DNA from: Listeria marthii FSL S4-120
GTDB lineage: Bacteria > Bacillota > Bacilli > Lactobacillales > Listeriaceae
Direction of reading: 5' to 3'
Assembly: GCA_000183865.1 (NCBI GenBank)
Contig: CM001047.1
Coordinates: forward strand, 901,681 to 907,970
Length of the DNA stretch: 6,290 bases
Positions 5,796 through 6,290 of the stretch are shown one piece after another (the first letter of the stretch is position 1; the number at the start of each line of letters is the position of its first letter). Below the pieces are notes generated by a model. That model saw only the letters and a list, made by a program, of their open reading frames with translations, did not search any database and was not told the DNA's origin. Made by a program: the position numbers and the translations under genes.

Positions 5796-6290
5796 GTGGA
5801 TGCAGAAGGAGATATCATCCGTCAAATGCTTGATTTAACGGAAAAAGAAACCAAAATGAGTGAAAAGCAGCGCCGAATTGTTGCTGCTTCCATCGAACTA
5901 TTTGCTGAAAAAGGCTACGCTGGAACTTCAACGAACGAAATTGCTAAAAAAGCAGGAGTCGCTGAAGGAACCATTTTTAGACATTATAAAACGAAAAAAG
6001 ATTTATTAATGGCAATCACGATGCCTACGCTCATTGGTGGCGTGATACCATTTTTAGCCCAAAGCTTTGTAAAAGAAGTTTTTGAAAGTGAATATCCAGA
6101 TTTTCAGTCGTTTATTCGCGAAATTATCGTGAACCGTTTTGAATTTGCTAAAGAAAATGGTAAAGTCATCAAAATTTACTTTATGGAGCTGTTTTATCAT
6201 GATGAACTGAGAGTGCAATTTTCGGAAATTTTTATGACCCATGTAAAAGGGCAATTTGACCAAATGATTGACTTTTATAAAGAACGTGGC
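5796..6290 (+). CDS. TetR/AcrR-family transcriptional regulator, 3' end missing
   Basis: The frame is open from GTG 5796 to the window edge (165 codons, no stop); TetR proteins usually run to about 190-200 residues, so only the C-terminal tail should be missing. The N-terminal DNA-binding domain is clear: helix 1 around IVAASIELFAEKGYAGTS (28-45) and a helix-turn-helix at about 44-63 (TSTNEIAKKAGVAEGTIFRH), followed by YKTKKDLL (64-71), the standard TetR_N pattern. A 20-residue stretch precedes helix 1, longer than in many members, so the ATG at codon 11 remains a possible start. The rest (about 75-165) is the helical ligand-binding and dimerisation domain, which is not recognisable by subgroup. 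It lies 21 bases after the permease gene with no promoter or terminator between, so it is probably the last gene of that operon. The palindrome at 3898-3917 is its likely target, giving negative autoregulation. The family call is firm; ligand and target are inferred. Confidence 0.9.
   Translation, partial: MDAEGDIIRQMLDLTEKETKMSEKQRRIVAASIELFAEKGYAGTSTNEIAKKAGVAEGTIFRHYKTKKDLLMAITMPTLIGGVIPFLAQSFVKEVFESEYPDFQSFIREIIVNRFEFAKENGKVIKIYFMELFYHDELRVQFSEIFMTHVKGQFDQMIDFYKERG

Noticed and set aside
6054..6263. Reverse-strand 69-residue open frame at the right end
   Set aside because: It is a shadow of the TetR gene, whose forward frame has a clear helix-turn-helix and runs unbroken to the window edge.
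1..6290. Mobile element, prophage, CRISPR array or defence island
   Set aside because: There are no transposase, integrase or repeat-spacer patterns, base composition looks even, and the gene order looks like ordinary chromosome.

Overview
The window looks like a chromosomal segment of a low-GC Firmicute, most likely a Listeria of the L. monocytogenes/innocua group. The basis is the AT-rich coding style, strong AGGAGG-like ribosome binding sites, short intergenic gaps with hairpin terminators, and a gene order that matches what I recall of L. monocytogenes EGD-e lmo0919 to lmo0925: ABC-F, DUF318 permease, DUF1980 protein, pantothenate kinase, ABC ATPase, ABC-2 permease, TetR. The species call rests on memory and synteny, not on a search. 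All seven genes lie on the + strand. The first is cut by the left edge and the last by the right edge. I see no mobile element, CRISPR array, tRNA or rRNA.

Left block (1-809): the C-terminal half of an antibiotic-resistance-type ABC-F ATPase, closed by a hairpin terminator whose stem contains the last codons of the gene.

Metal-type transporter block (about 836-2812): a promoter, with a possible operator across its -35 element, precedes a two-gene unit. The first gene encodes a DUF318/ArsP-like permease with a histidine-rich central loop. The second, 18 bases downstream, encodes a DUF1980/TIGR03943 membrane protein with three N-terminal membrane segments, a smaller His cluster and a large C-terminal domain. 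The two probably form one transport system. The substrate is unknown; a metal such as zinc is the most natural guess.

Coenzyme A gene (2901-3821): coaA, type I pantothenate kinase, starts after an 88-base gap that has no convincing terminator, so it may be partly read from the upstream unit. It ends in a strong hairpin terminator.

Drug-efflux block (3867-6290): a good SigA-type promoter begins in the tail of the coaA terminator. A near-perfect palindrome sits on its predicted start site. An ABC ATPase and an ABC-2 permease overlap by one base, and a TetR-family regulator starting at GTG follows 21 bases later. The simplest reading is a self-regulated efflux operon: the TetR protein represses from the palindrome and is released by a ligand that the transporter exports or that signals membrane stress.

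Nothing here is clearly a new system. The parts most worth following up are the DUF318/DUF1980 pair, the two candidate operators, and the terminator built into the end of the ABC-F gene.
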